Below, one piece after another: positions 52,853 to 64,000 of a stretch of 64,000 bases of DNA. Within the stretch, counting starts at the first letter, position 1, and each line of letters begins with the position of its first letter. Source of the stretch: Bryobacterales bacterium (GTDB taxonomy: Bacteria; Acidobacteriota; Terriglobia; Bryobacterales; Bryobacteraceae); contig PLRS01000035.1 of assembly GCA_003164035.1 (NCBI GenBank), positions 62,001-126,000 on the forward strand. Direction: 5' to 3'. The notes beneath the pieces were generated by a model. The model was not told the origin of the DNA. It saw nothing but the letters and a program-made list of their open reading frames with translations, and searched no databases. Position numbers and translations under genes: made by a program.

Positions 52853-54379
52853 CTATCCCCATCCTCCACCCAGTGCCCGATACAGATCCACGAACGCCAG
52901 TAATTCCTGCAGGCGCAGTTGGGCCAGGGCGAGTTGTCCCTGGAACAGGTCGCGCTCGGCGCTGAGCACCTGCAGGTAACTGTCGGCGCCGCGCTGGTAG
53001 CGCAGGGTCGAAAGGCGCGTGGTCTCGGTCAGCGCCTGCACCAGGTGGTCCTCCTGGCCGCGCTGCTGGCGCGTGCGGTCGTAGCGGATCAGCGCGTCCG
53101 ACACTTCGCGGAATCCGTTGTAGATGGCCTTTTGATAGCCGATTAGCATCTCGCGCTTCTGCGCTTCCGAAAGCCGCACGGCCACGCGAACCTGGCCGGC
53201 GGTGAAGATGGGCAGGAGCGCGTCGGGAGTCAGGGTCCAGTATCTTGCCGGAGCGGTAAACAACTGGGTGAGCGCCCGGCTCTGCCCGCCCAGAAGGCCG
53301 GTGAGCGTAATCTGTGGAAAGTAGTACGCCTTCGCCACGCCGATCTGGGCATTGGCGGAAATCAGATTCTGCTCGGCCGCGCGGATGTCGGGCCGGCGAT
53401 CGATCAGCGAAGACGGCATCCCGGCCGGAAGTTCGGGCGGCAGGACGAAGCTCTCGAGCGGCTTGCCCCGCGCGATATCGCCGGGCAGGTTTCCGGCAAG
53501 CAGGTTCAAGGCGTTTTCCGCCTGTCCGATGTCGCTCTCCACGCTTGCCATCCGCACCCCGGCGAGATAGAGAAACTGTTCCGCCTGATGGACATCGAGG
53601 CCAGTGGCGGCGCCGTGGTCGTGGCGCAGGGTGATCAGCTTCAGGTTGCGATCGGCGATGTCGCGCGTATTGCGGGCGATCTGGAGTTCCCAATCGCGCT
53701 CGCGCAGGGTGAAATAGTTGCCGGCCACATCACCGATAAGCGACACGGTGACGCCGCGCCGGGCTTCTTCGGTGCCCAGGTATTGGGCGCGCGCGGATTC
53801 CTTCAACCGGCGAATGCGGCCCCACAGATCCAGCTCCCAGGAGAGCGCCAGGCCGGTCTGAGTGTAGCTGACGTTGGTCGGCGGCGTACCCGCGCCTTCC
53901 ACGGTGGTGCCGATGGAGGAGTACCTGACCGCGCCTGCCTGTTCGTCGGCGTAGACGAATGGATACTGGGCGGCGCCGGCGATGCGATAGCGGGCGCGGG
54001 CTTCCTCCACGCGCTCGGAAGCCATGGCAAGGTCGAAGTTGTGCGCCAGCGCGGCGGCGATGAGTTGCTTCAAAGCTTCGTCGGGGAACAGGTCCGGCCA
54101 CTTGGTGTCGGCCAGCGACGTCTGGCCAGGCGCCGACGCGCCGCGGTATTGGGGGGGCGCTGTCACCGAAGGCCGTTTGTAATTGGGACCCACGGTGCAG
54201 GCGGAGAGAAATACCGCCAGCGTGCAGAGGAGAGAGGTAGGGCGGACCCCCCGGTCCGCAGCCGGCCCCCTGGCCGGCTTGTCGCCAAATGGGAGGTACT
54301 TGACCTTTCGACAGGAACGCGGGTCCAGGGGGACCCGCGCGGACCAGGGGGTCCGCCCTACCAATTTCGCGGCTCTCAT
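52853..54379 (-). CDS. RND efflux outer-membrane lipoprotein, OprM/NodT family
   Basis: 508 residues. The lipobox LSAC lies in LLCTLAVFLSACTVGPNYKR, followed by the two-repeat outer-membrane-factor fold (ALSWELDLWGRIRRLKESAR, YFPQITLTGLLGGQSRAL, LRLQELLAFVDLYRALGGGW). It forms the trimeric exit duct for the RND pump. The ATG at 54379 overlaps the pump stop (ATGA), but the lipoprotein signal begins ~45 codons later. The codons in between translate a 127-base palindromic element (54236-54362) inserted in frame. Either the signal functions internally from a later start, or the insertion alters export. Confidence 0.9.
   Translation of the reverse strand: MRAAKLVGRTPWSARVPLDPRSCRKVKYLPFGDKPARGPAADRGVRPTSLLCTLAVFLSACTVGPNYKRPSVTAPPQYRGASAPGQTSLADTKWPDLFPDEALKQLIAAALAHNFDLAMASERVEEARARYRIAGAAQYPFVYADEQAGAVRYSSIGTTVEGAGTPPTNVSYTQTGLALSWELDLWGRIRRLKESARAQYLGTEEARRGVTVSLIGDVAGNYFTLRERDWELQIARNTRDIADRNLKLITLRHDHGAATGLDVHQAEQFLYLAGVRMASVESDIGQAENALNLLAGNLPGDIARGKPLESFVLPPELPAGMPSSLIDRRPDIRAAEQNLISANAQIGVAKAYYFPQITLTGLLGGQSRALTQLFTAPARYWTLTPDALLPIFTAGQVRVAVRLSEAQKREMLIGYQKAIYNGFREVSDALIRYDRTRQQRGQEDHLVQALTETTRLSTLRYQRGADSYLQVLSAERDLFQGQLALAQLRLQELLAFVDLYRALGGGWG
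54236..54362. repeat. Palindromic element inserted in the oprM-like coding region (type K)
   Basis: Outer arms GGTAGGGCGGACC and GGTCCGCCCTACC are perfect inverted repeats. Inside are hairpins CGGACC-CCCC-GGTCCG, CCGGCC-CCCT-GGCCGG, CGGGTCC-AGGG-GGACCCG and GCGGACC-AGGG-GGTCCGC around a 47-base core. Neighbouring hairpins share loops. The whole is translated in frame. Confidence 0.85.
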
Positions 54380-57300
54380 TGGGCCTCCACCACCGGCTCG
54401 GTGCCCGGCTTGGGTTTGCGCACGGCGATTCCCTGAATCACCGCGAACAGCACCGGCACGATAAAGATGGCCAGCAAGGTGGCCGCGTTCATGCCGCCGA
54501 AGACCGCCGTGCCCAGCGAGCGCCGCGAAGCCGCGCCAGCTCCGTGCGCCATCAGCAGCGGCGTCACGCCCAGGATGAAGGCGAACGATGTCATCAGAAT
54601 GGGCCGCAGCCGGAGACGCGCGGCTTCGAGCGCGGCCTCCCGGATGGAGTGCCCGGCCTCGTAGCGGGTGCGCGCGAATTCCACGATCAGAATGGCGTTC
54701 TTGGCCGCCAGCCCAATCAGCGTCACGATGCCGATCTGGGTGTAGATGTCATAGGAGTAGCCGCGAATCCAGACCGCGAAAAGCGCTCCGAACAACCCGA
54801 GCGGCAGCGCCAGCAGGACAGCGAACGGTATCGACCAGCTCTCGTACAGGGCGGCCAGAAACAGAAAAACCAGCACCGCGGCGAAACCGAAGATGAAGCT
54901 TTCGTGACCCTGCGCCTCTTTTTCCTGGTAGGTGGTCCCGGTCCATTCGTAGCTGAAGCCGGCGGGGAGGCTGGACGCGGCCACTTCCTCCATGGCCTGG
55001 ACCGCCTGGCCGCTGCTGTAGCCGGCTGCGGGGCTGCCAATCAACTGCACGGCGCGATTCCGGTTGTAGCGGTAGATCACGTCCGGCCCGGAGGTGGCTG
55101 TGACGGTGGAAAGCGTGCCCAGCGGAACCATGTCGCCGCCGCCGGTGCGCACGTAAAACCGGTCGATATCGCGAGGCTCGGTACGGAATTCCGGCTCGGC
55201 CTGAACCATCACCTGCCAGGTGCGGCCAAACACGTTGAAGTCGTTCACGTAGAGCCCGCCGAGGAACGTCTGCAAGGCGTCATAGGCGTCGGTGGCGGGA
55301 ATGCCCAGGGTCTGCACCTTATCCAGGTCGAGGTTCACTTTGTAGGACGGCACATTGGAGCGGAAGGTGTTCACCACGTTTCCAATCTCGGGCCGTGCGC
55401 GGGCGGCCTGGGCCGTGAGGTCGGCGGCCTGGGCCAAATCCTCCACGCCCACGCCAGTACGGTCCTCGAGCATGAACTGGAATCCTCCGGTGGTGCTCAG
55501 CCCCTGGATGGGGGGCTGACCGAAAGCATTGGTGACGGCTTCCGGTATCCGCGAGAGCTCGCGCTGCAGGTTGGCGATGATGCCGCGGAATTCCAGTTCC
55601 GGGGTGGTGCGATCGTCCCACGGTTTCAGCCGCGTAATCACGGTGGCGACATTCGAGCTGGAAGTGCGGGTGGAGATGTCGAGGCCGCCCAAAGTAAACG
55701 TGCCCGCTACTCCCGGAATCCTGCTGATGATGTCTTCCGCCTGGTGGGTTGCCACATCGGCGCGCTCGGCGGACGCGGCGTCGGGGAGGCGGACGGTAAC
55801 GTAGATGGTGCCCTGGTCTTCGTCGGGAAGAAAACTGGTGGGAAGCTGGCGGAACAGCCAGCCTCCCGCGAACCAAAAACAGAACAGCCCCAGCATCGCC
55901 AGGGCCGATTTGCGGATGAGCGCGCCCACGCCTTCCAGGTACCGGCCGCGGGTCCATTCGAATACGCGGTCGAACCCGCTGAAAAAGCGCCCCAACGGGC
56001 CGTGCGTCTGCATTTTCGGCCGCAGCAGGATGGCGCTCAGGGCCGGGCTCAACGACAGCGCGTTGAAGGCCGAGATCAGCACCGACACCGCGATGGTGAG
56101 GGCGAACTGCTTGTAGATCTGTCCGCTGATGCCGCCTAGAAAGGCCACCGGGATGAATGCCGCCGACAGAATGCAGGCGATGGCCACCACCGGAGCCGAC
56201 ACTTCCTCCATCGCCCGGATGGCGGCCATGCGCGGCGGCGCGCCTTCGTCGATGTGGCGCTGAGCGGCCTCCACCACCACGATGGCGTCGTCCACCACAA
56301 TGCCGATGGCCAGCACCAGGCCGAACAGGCTGGTCATGTTGATCGAAAATCCCAGCAGCGGGAACAACGCGAAGGTGCCCACGATCGCCACTGGCACCGT
56401 CAGCAGCGGAATCAGCGTGGCGCGCCAGTTCTGCAGAAACAGGAAGACTACGATAATCACCAGCCCGGTGGCTTCGAACAACGTTACGATCACTTCGTGA
56501 ATGGAAGAGCGGACAAACACGCTGGAGTCGTACGGGATGAGGTAATCCAGGCCGGCGGGGAAAGTTTTCTTGGCGTTTTCGCAGAACTGGCGCACGCGGT
56601 CGGCGGTGGCGACCGCGTTGGCGCCGGGCGAAAGGTAGATAATCAGGTTGCCCGAAGGGGCGCCGTTGACGCGGCTGAAGCCGCTGTAGCTGGCCGCTCC
56701 AAGCTCCACCCGGCCGATGTCGCGGATGCGCAGCAGACCGGTGTCCGGCCGCGAGCGCAGGACGATATCCCCGAATTCCGACGCCGTCACCAGCCGTCCC
56801 TGGGCGCTCACCGAATACTGGAACGCGGTGCCGGTGGGCGTTGGCGGCTGGCCGAAAGATCCGGCCGGATTCTGCCGGTTCTGCGCCCCAATGGCGTCGT
56901 TGATATCGGCGGCCGTGACGCCCAATTGCGCCATCCGGTCCGGGTTCACCCAGATGCGCATGGAGTACACCTGGGCCGCACCCAGTCTCGCCTCGCCCAC
57001 CCCTTCCACGCTGGCCAACTGGTTCAACAGGTTGATCTGCGCGTAGTTGGTGAGGAACAACGAGTCGTAGCGCTTGTCGGGAGAAACCAGGCTCACGCTG
57101 GTCAGGAACGCGGTCGAAACCTTCTTCACCACCACCCCCAGACGCTGCACGTCGGGGGGTAGCCGCGGCATGGCGATATTCACCCGGTTCTGGGTTTGCA
57201 CCGTGGCGATGTCCGGATTGGTACCGAGCTTGAAGGTCACGCTGATCGACAGGCTGCCGTCGTTGCCGCTGTTGGACATGAAGTAGATCATGCCGTCCAG

Positions 57301-57513
57301 GGCGATCAACTGTTCTTCGATGGGCTGCGCGACCGTCTTCTCGATATCCTGCGCGTTGCCGCCCAGGTAGCTGGTGCTGATCTGCACCACCGGCGGGACC
57401 ACGTCGGGGTAACTGGCCACGGGAAGATTGGGGATGGCGACGCTGCCCAGGATAACGATCACGATGGCGATCACCATCGCGAAAACCGGATGGTCGATGA
57501 AGAACCGCGCCAT
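54376..57513 (-). CDS. RND multidrug efflux permease, HAE1 family
   Basis: 1045 residues, AcrB-like. Twelve transmembrane helices in two halves with large periplasmic loops. Visible are FFIDHPVFAMVIAIVIVILG, the TM4 proton-relay Asp pair in AIGIVVDDAIVVVEAAQRH, and GVTPLLMAHGAGAASRRSLG near TM11. It exports hydrophobic compounds by proton antiport. It sits between the membrane fusion and outer-membrane genes, with 3-base or overlapping junctions, so the three are one operon. Substrates cannot be told from sequence. Confidence 0.96.
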   Translation of the reverse strand: MARFFIDHPVFAMVIAIVIVILGSVAIPNLPVASYPDVVPPVVQISTSYLGGNAQDIEKTVAQPIEEQLIALDGMIYFMSNSGNDGSLSISVTFKLGTNPDIATVQTQNRVNIAMPRLPPDVQRLGVVVKKVSTAFLTSVSLVSPDKRYDSLFLTNYAQINLLNQLASVEGVGEARLGAAQVYSMRIWVNPDRMAQLGVTAADINDAIGAQNRQNPAGSFGQPPTPTGTAFQYSVSAQGRLVTASEFGDIVLRSRPDTGLLRIRDIGRVELGAASYSGFSRVNGAPSGNLIIYLSPGANAVATADRVRQFCENAKKTFPAGLDYLIPYDSSVFVRSSIHEVIVTLFEATGLVIIVVFLFLQNWRATLIPLLTVPVAIVGTFALFPLLGFSINMTSLFGLVLAIGIVVDDAIVVVEAAQRHIDEGAPPRMAAIRAMEEVSAPVVAIACILSAAFIPVAFLGGISGQIYKQFALTIAVSVLISAFNALSLSPALSAILLRPKMQTHGPLGRFFSGFDRVFEWTRGRYLEGVGALIRKSALAMLGLFCFWFAGGWLFRQLPTSFLPDEDQGTIYVTVRLPDAASAERADVATHQAEDIISRIPGVAGTFTLGGLDISTRTSSSNVATVITRLKPWDDRTTPELEFRGIIANLQRELSRIPEAVTNAFGQPPIQGLSTTGGFQFMLEDRTGVGVEDLAQAADLTAQAARARPEIGNVVNTFRSNVPSYKVNLDLDKVQTLGIPATDAYDALQTFLGGLYVNDFNVFGRTWQVMVQAEPEFRTEPRDIDRFYVRTGGGDMVPLGTLSTVTATSGPDVIYRYNRNRAVQLIGSPAAGYSSGQAVQAMEEVAASSLPAGFSYEWTGTTYQEKEAQGHESFIFGFAAVLVFLFLAALYESWSIPFAVLLALPLGLFGALFAVWIRGYSYDIYTQIGIVTLIGLAAKNAILIVEFARTRYEAGHSIREAALEAARLRLRPILMTSFAFILGVTPLLMAHGAGAASRRSLGTAVFGGMNAATLLAIFIVPVLFAVIQGIAVRKPKPGTEPVVEAQ

Positions 57514-57516
57514 GGC

Positions 57517-58842
57517 TCAGTTCCCCGCCATCCGCGGCGCAGCCGGCGCGGCTTCGGTGGCGCGGTACGGTTCCGGCCGGACCCTGCTTCCGACTCTCAC
57601 CTTCTGCTGCCCTTCGACCACGACGCGGTCTCCGGGCTGCAAGCCCCGTTCCACGATCCAGGAGTTGCCCACCCGGTCGCCGGTGGTCACCGGCTTCACT
57701 TCCACCTTGTTATCCGGTCCGACGGTGAAGACCGTCGTCACGCTCTGCAACTGCTGGATGGCTTTCTGAGGAATCAGAATGGCGTTCTTGCGTTCGGCTA
57801 CCTGCACCCGCACACGGCCGAACTGTCCCGGAAGCATGGTGTGCCGGGGGTTGGGGAAACGGGCCTGCAACTCCAGGGTCGCGGTCTTCGGGTCCATCTG
57901 GTTAAGCGAATTCTCGATGTGGCCGACGGAGGCGAATTGGCTCGCGTCGGCCTGAATCAAGGTGAGCGGCAAGGCCGCGCTCGGCAGTCCGCCCCGATGC
58001 GTCCACGCCAGGTATTCCGATTCGGTAACCTTGAACCTCACCCAGATGGGATCGAGCGGCACGATGGTGGTGAGCGGCTGGGCCGAGGTGGGGGTCACCA
58101 GGCCGCCCACCGGAATCAGGGTATCGCCGATGCGGCCGGCGATGGGCGCGAGAATGGTGCCGTAGCGCAGGTTCAACTCCGCCGCGTTGAGAGCGGCCTG
58201 CTGCGCTTCCACCTTCGCCTGCATGGAGGCGATCTGCGTGCGCGTGGAAAGGCCGGCCTGCTCCACCGTGGCTTTCAAGGCGTTCACGTTCGCCTGGTTG
58301 GCTTTCAGCGCGGCGTCGGCGGCGTCCAGGTCCTGTTTGGAAGCGGCATCGGCCTGGACCAGCGGGCTCAGACGGTCCACGTCCTGTTGGGCTTTGACCA
58401 GGTTGGCCTGCGCCGAGGCCAGGTTGGCTTGCGCTTCGAGCAGAGCTACCTGCTTGCGGGCAAACTCCAGATCCGCCTCGTTCTGGTGCAGGTTCCCTTT
58501 GGCCTGCGCGACCGCGGCCTCGTAGGGGCGAAGATCGAGCACGTACAGCGTTTGACCGGCCGCAACTTCCGCGCCCGGGCGAAAATTCCACTTCTCGATG
58601 TATCCTTCCACGTGACCGCGCACTTCGACCATGTCGCGCGCATAGGTTTGCGCCGCGAATTCCGAGAAGATGGGAACATCGGCGGCCGCAGCCTCCATCA
58701 CCTCAACGGCTGGAGGAGGCGCTTGAGCCGGGCCGGGCTTTTGGCCCGATGCCGCGCATCCGGCCAGCAGAATCGCCCCAAGCAAACCGGAAGAACCGGC
58801 CGCCTGCAAAAGAATCTTCGGGTGTTTGTTTCTGGATGACAT
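57517..58842 (-). CDS. RND efflux membrane fusion lipoprotein, AcrA/MexA-like
   Basis: 441 residues. Lipobox LLAGCAASG. Beta-barrel and lipoyl halves flank a long alpha hairpin (VAQAKGNLHQNEADLEFARK, ANLVKAQQDVDRLSPLVQAD). Then TILAPIAGRIGDTLIPVGGL and a C-terminal membrane-proximal domain (GLQPGDRVVVEGQQKVRVGS). It connects the pump to the outer-membrane duct. It is the first gene of the operon, 3 bases from the pump. Confidence 0.94.
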   Translation of the reverse strand: MSSRNKHPKILLQAAGSSGLLGAILLAGCAASGQKPGPAQAPPPAVEVMEAAAADVPIFSEFAAQTYARDMVEVRGHVEGYIEKWNFRPGAEVAAGQTLYVLDLRPYEAAVAQAKGNLHQNEADLEFARKQVALLEAQANLASAQANLVKAQQDVDRLSPLVQADAASKQDLDAADAALKANQANVNALKATVEQAGLSTRTQIASMQAKVEAQQAALNAAELNLRYGTILAPIAGRIGDTLIPVGGLVTPTSAQPLTTIVPLDPIWVRFKVTESEYLAWTHRGGLPSAALPLTLIQADASQFASVGHIENSLNQMDPKTATLELQARFPNPRHTMLPGQFGRVRVQVAERKNAILIPQKAIQQLQSVTTVFTVGPDNKVEVKPVTTGDRVGNSWIVERGLQPGDRVVVEGQQKVRVGSRVRPEPYRATEAAPAAPRMAGN

Positions 58843-59346
58843 TACTTTTTCTTAAAAAAAGGCCACTAAACCGGATCTTCAGGGGCGAGACTGGCGCCCT
58901 CCTCAATCACGGCGCCATCGAAAAGTTTCCAGCCCGGGAGCCTGGCCACCAGGGCTGCCAAGCGGTCGCCGCCGCCTGCGTACCCCCTCGCCACGGTCAG
59001 GGCAAGGCACATGATATTACAACCTGATTATCTTAAGCTTGCGCGGATGAAGTCAAACCGCCGCAGCGCGCTCGTCCAGCCGGCGCGCCGCATACTTTTC
59101 CAGCCAACGCGCCTGCATAAGCTCTGCGGGGCGGGCAATTCTGCCCAATGCCGCATAGTTTTCACTTTGGCGAGGTTCTGCACAAATCGTGGGGCAGCCA
59201 ATTCTGGCTGCAGCCGGCTTTTAGCCGGTTCTCGCCCTGGATGGAAGACTCGCCACGCCTCGAAAGAGCCGCCTGAAAAGGCGGCTGCGGGCAAAATTGC
59301 CCGCCCCACTTATGCAGGTTCGTGCCGGCTGCCCCACGATGCAGCC
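58843..59346. other. 504-base gap dominated by a palindromic element
   Basis: No supported gene. It holds the four-hairpin element at 59189-59309, a fragment of the same element at 59128-59147 (GGGGCGGGCAATTCTGCCC), and the efflux promoter region near 58860-59030, where no clear promoter was identified. Confidence 0.5.
59189..59309. repeat. Four-hairpin composite palindromic element (type D/E), inverted copy
   Basis: Flank GTGGGGC, hairpins AGCCA/TGGCT, AGCCGGCT/AGCCGG, a spacer with GAAGACTCGC and CCTCGAAAG, AGCCGCCT/AGGCGGCT, GGGCA/TGCCC, flank GCCCCAC. It is the reverse complement of 27982-28101 with small changes. Confidence 0.85.
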
Positions 59347-59853
59347 CTATTTCTTTCCACCCGCCAGCAGCCGGTCGATTTCGAGAAACAGGCCTTTGCC
59401 TTCAAAAACGTCGCGGGTTGTCAGGCCGTAAAGGAAATCCCCCTGAATCATGCCGTTGGCGTCGATCAGGTAAACGTGGGGAAACTGCAAGCTCCCGCTG
59501 CGCACGTAGGAATACGCCATCTGGCCCTGGTCGAAGAGAATCGGATACTGCACGCCATGCCCGGCGGCGAACTTGCCGACGGTAATGTTGTTGTCGTCCG
59601 GTGCGTGAACTACCGCCAGGATCTGCACCTTATCGCCGTATTTCTTTTCCACTTGTTCCAATATGTCGGCGAAAGCGGCGCAATGCGGGCAGGTGGTCTG
59701 TATGAATTCGAGGAGCACGATCTTGCCGCGGTAATCGTACAGGTCGTAGACGTGCATCTTGGAATCGAACAGGGCGAATCCGGGGGCGCGCCGCGGACTT
59801 TGGGCGAGGCCGGTGGCCGCGCAAAGGAGAAGAAGGATAGACAGTTTTCGCAT
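59347..59853 (-). CDS. Thioredoxin-fold secreted protein (TlpA/redoxin-like, CPHC)
   Basis: 168 residues. Signal peptide KLSILLLLCAATGLAQ. Redoxin/TlpA fold: DYRGKIVLLEFIQTTCPHCAAFADILEQ, QILAVVHAPDDNN, VYLIDANGMIQGDFLYG. The active-site CPHC is more like DsbA than the WCxPC of typical TlpA, suggesting a disulfide oxidase or thiol peroxidase role in the periplasm. It is 7 bases downstream of mtnA, so likely co-transcribed. Confidence 0.85.
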   Translation of the reverse strand: MRKLSILLLLCAATGLAQSPRRAPGFALFDSKMHVYDLYDYRGKIVLLEFIQTTCPHCAAFADILEQVEKKYGDKVQILAVVHAPDDNNITVGKFAAGHGVQYPILFDQGQMAYSYVRSGSLQFPHVYLIDANGMIQGDFLYGLTTRDVFEGKGLFLEIDRLLAGGKK

Positions 59854-59860
59854 TTCGAGT

Positions 59861-60886
<1,026 letters not shown>

Positions 60887-60912
60887 GGCTTTGTCACTAC
60901 CATGCTTTGTCT

Positions 60913-61764
60913 CTACCAAGCTTTGGGCAAGTCCTCCGCACGCAGCATCACCAGTATGACAAACGCATTGTACGACGCGTGCATCAGGGTCGACGCTTTG
61001 GTCGAGCCGGTCTGGTGGCGCATCCACCCAAAGCCCACCCCCGCCAGGCTGACCAGGCTGGCATAGCCGATTGAGTTGCCATACTCATGAAAGTGCAGAA
61101 ACCCGAACGGAATGGCGGTCGCCACGATACCGGGGAACACTCCCAGGCTGCGCACCAGCAGGGGCTGCAGCAACCCGCGAAAGCTCAGTTCCTCGCACAG
61201 TGGGCCGGCCGTGGTGCCGAAGATCGCCATCAGCAGCACCGCTGTCCGGTTCTCCATCAAATCCGTCATCGGCGTGCTGCCGTTCGGCAAACGAATGTGA
61301 GACCCGATCCACGCCACGCCCAACGCGGCCGTGAAGCCGCACAGCATGATCACGAGCGGCGGCCACTCCATCCGGCGCCAACCGAGCGACTTCCAGAACG
61401 GCTGTTCGTACTCCAGCCGTAACAGCAGAGCCAGCAAGCCGAATAGAATCAGGTATCCGAGAAATTGAGCGGGCAGGGCCTCGGCCGCCTGGAAGCGAGC
61501 GCGCCAGTGAAACAGCGCCATCGTAAGCTTGACGATGACGTCGCCCAGCAGCAGGCTGGGTATCGTCAGCCCGGCGAATACCAGCACATCCATGTAGCAC
61601 CAGAACGGCTCGCGCCCGGTTGTCGGCGGCGAGTCCGGAGACGGTGGTTCCTGGGCCAGCGGCATCATTGGGCTTGTCCCGTGGGCCGCAAGTCCGAGCC
61701 GCGACCGTAAGGGAGCGGTTGCCGGCGATTGAATCGGCGATTTCCGGACGGCGTCATTCGCCAC
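60913..61764 (-). CDS. CPBP-family intramembrane metalloprotease
   Basis: 283 residues from a GTG at 61764, or 251 from the ATG at 61668. About six transmembrane helices. Motifs are [14 protein letters not shown] (EExxxR), [11 protein letters not shown], and [11 protein letters not shown], the conserved CPBP (Rce1-like) metal site. Bacterial members include bacteriocin self-immunity proteins and prenyl-type proteases; the substrate here is unknown. The first ~25 codons of the longer form include a palindromic repeat (61693-61721), so the shorter form may be original. It overlaps the upstream gene by 11 bases. Confidence 0.88.
   Translation of the reverse strand: MANDAVRKSPIQSPATAPLRSRLGLAAHGTSPMMPLAQEPPSPDSPPTTGREPFWCYMDVLVFAGLTIPSLLLGDVIVKLTMALFHWRARFQAAEALPAQFLGYLILFGLLALLLRLEYEQPFWKSLGWRRMEWPPLVIMLCGFTAALGVAWIGSHIRLPNGSTPMTDLMENRTAVLLMAIFGTTAGPLCEELSFRGLLQPLLVRSLGVFPGIVATAIPFGFLHFHEYGNSIGYASLVSLAGVGFGWMRHQTGSTKASTLMHASYNAFVILVMLRAEDLPKAW
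61693..61721. repeat. Interspersed repeat, 'gagccgcgaccg' family, inside the CPBP frame
   Basis: TCCGAGCCGCGACCGTAAG then GGAGCGGTTG is the same as at 2281. Translated in the CPBP frame it gives TAPLRSRL, with no family counterpart. Confidence 0.7.
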
Positions 61765-62709
61765 GCTCGATCAGAGCCGCCGCCAGCAGCGGAATCATCA
61801 GCTCATGGTGGCCGGTAATGGCATAGCCCTGCCCGCCCGAGGCCGCGTGCGGGCGCTCCACCACGTTTACCCGCGGGCGATAGTGCTGCAGAAAATCGAA
61901 ATTGACGGTGGTGAACCCGGCCAGCGGACGTCCGAGATTGCGGACCGCCGAAAGCGCCTTCAAAAACACTTCCGGCAGCACCACCGCCGAGCCCACGTTC
62001 AGGTAAACGCCGCCGCCATCGAGCTCGGCGAGGATCGAGCACAGCAGCCGAAAATCCAGATGCGTGGCGGCGCCGATGGCCGCCCCGTCGGCCGCCGGAT
62101 GGGTGTGCGGCGTATCCGTGCCGATGGCTACGTGTACCGTCACCGGAGTGGAATTCCGGTACGCTCCCAGCAGCAGGCTGGAGGCGGCGTATGCGGGCGC
62201 GGCGCACAGTTCCAGCCATCGCCCCAGCGCTTCGCCCATCCCCAGTCCCTCGCTCACACCGCCCTTGATGGCGCGGTTCATTTCGCGGCCCGTTTCCTCG
62301 GCCGAGCCGAAGCGTCCGTCCGGCAGCGCCGCCTCCACGTCCTCGCTGGTATGTCCCGCCAGGGCGATCTCGAAATCGTGGATGGCGGCCGACCCGTTCA
62401 CCGCAAATCCGGTCGCAAACCCGCGGCGCATCAGGTCCAGCAGCACCGGCGCCAGGCCGCACTTGATGACGTGCCCGCCCATGCCCCAAACGATGGCCCG
62501 CCCCGCCGCGCGCGCCTCGTACACGCGGTCCGCCACGGCGCGAAACGAGTTTGCGGCCAGAACCCGGGGCAGCGAATCCAGCCAGGCTCCCAGTCCCGAG
62601 CCCCGGGTGTGCGGCGTGGCGAAGTCGGCCGCTTTCACTTTGCCGCCGCGCTCGGCCAGACCGACGGTCTTGAGCCCCGAGAAATCGATCGGCCCCTGCC
62701 GGTATCGGC

Positions 62710-62713
<4 letters not shown>
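61754..62713 (-). CDS. Conserved protein of unknown function, Rossmann-like
   Basis: 319 residues, not recognised with certainty. The N-terminal part holds [20 protein letters not shown] and [20 protein letters not shown]. The centre has [20 protein letters not shown] and [20 protein letters not shown], and the C-terminus [20 protein letters not shown]. The repeated Gly-rich turns and His/Asp pairs suggest a nucleotide- or sugar-phosphate-binding enzyme; a distant link to deoxyhypusine-synthase-like folds was considered but not supported. The ATG overlaps the uvrA stop (ATGA). Coupling with uvrA suggests co-expression, not a repair role. Confidence 0.75.

Positions 62714-64000
<1,287 letters not shown>

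Noticed and set aside
52651-52903. Small ORFs in the gap before the efflux outer-membrane gene
   Set aside because: Two frames on opposite strands cover the same bases, neither has a ribosome-binding site or protein-like pattern, and one overlaps the end of the efflux gene.

Overview
The window looks like the chromosome of an acidobacterium close to Candidatus Solibacter / Bryobacterales. The basis is high G+C, three secreted proteins ending in the TIGR03437 domain that is expanded in Solibacter, a DUF1549/DUF1553 - DUF1501 - PPC gene set, and many GC-rich intergenic palindromes. No rRNA, tRNA, CRISPR array, phage or IS element was recognised. All placement is from reading, not from a database search.

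Layout. 1-5244 (minus): secreted DUF1549/1553, DUF1501 and PPC-domain proteins, the last running off the left edge. 5312-8237: a coiled-coil membrane protein, a cytosolic histidine kinase with a NarL-type response regulator, and a small ORF. 8844-17515 (plus): a multiheme cytochrome operon with two tandem OmcA/MtrC-type decaheme cytochromes, a DmsE/MtrA-type decaheme cytochrome, an MtrB/PioB-type porin and a tetraheme cytochrome. Together these look like a complete trans-outer-membrane electron conduit. 17606-22832 (minus): a BACON/TIGR03437 protein, an HTH/SEC-C protein, a GH59 galactocerebrosidase-like gene broken by an in-frame TGA, and a PIN toxin with a frameshifted antitoxin. 23280-40298 (minus): a long dcw cluster in the order mraZ-rsmH-ftsL-ftsI-murE-murF-mraY-murD-ftsW-murG-murC-ftsQ-ftsA-ftsZ, without murB or ddl. 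40631-50121 (minus): three large secreted Ig-like/TIGR03437/LGFP proteins. 50153-52620: an MBOAT acyltransferase with an SGNH-like partner. 52853-58842: a tripartite RND efflux operon. 59347-64000 (minus): uvrA (partial), an unknown gene, a CPBP protease, mtnA and a thioredoxin-fold protein, apparently one operon.

The most unusual non-coding signal is a set of composite palindromic elements in the gaps, including gaps within the dcw cluster. At least five architectures recur, often as inverted copies. Their stem sequences differ between copies while loops and flanks are kept, and neighbouring hairpins tend to share a loop. One lies in frame between the start codon and the lipoprotein signal of the efflux outer-membrane gene, and another lies in the N-terminal coding region of the CPBP protease.

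The most notable protein-level observations are the acidobacterial electron conduit with its duplicated terminal cytochrome, the broken GH59 gene, and an FtsZ whose tubulin signature carries Tyr where Gly is expected.
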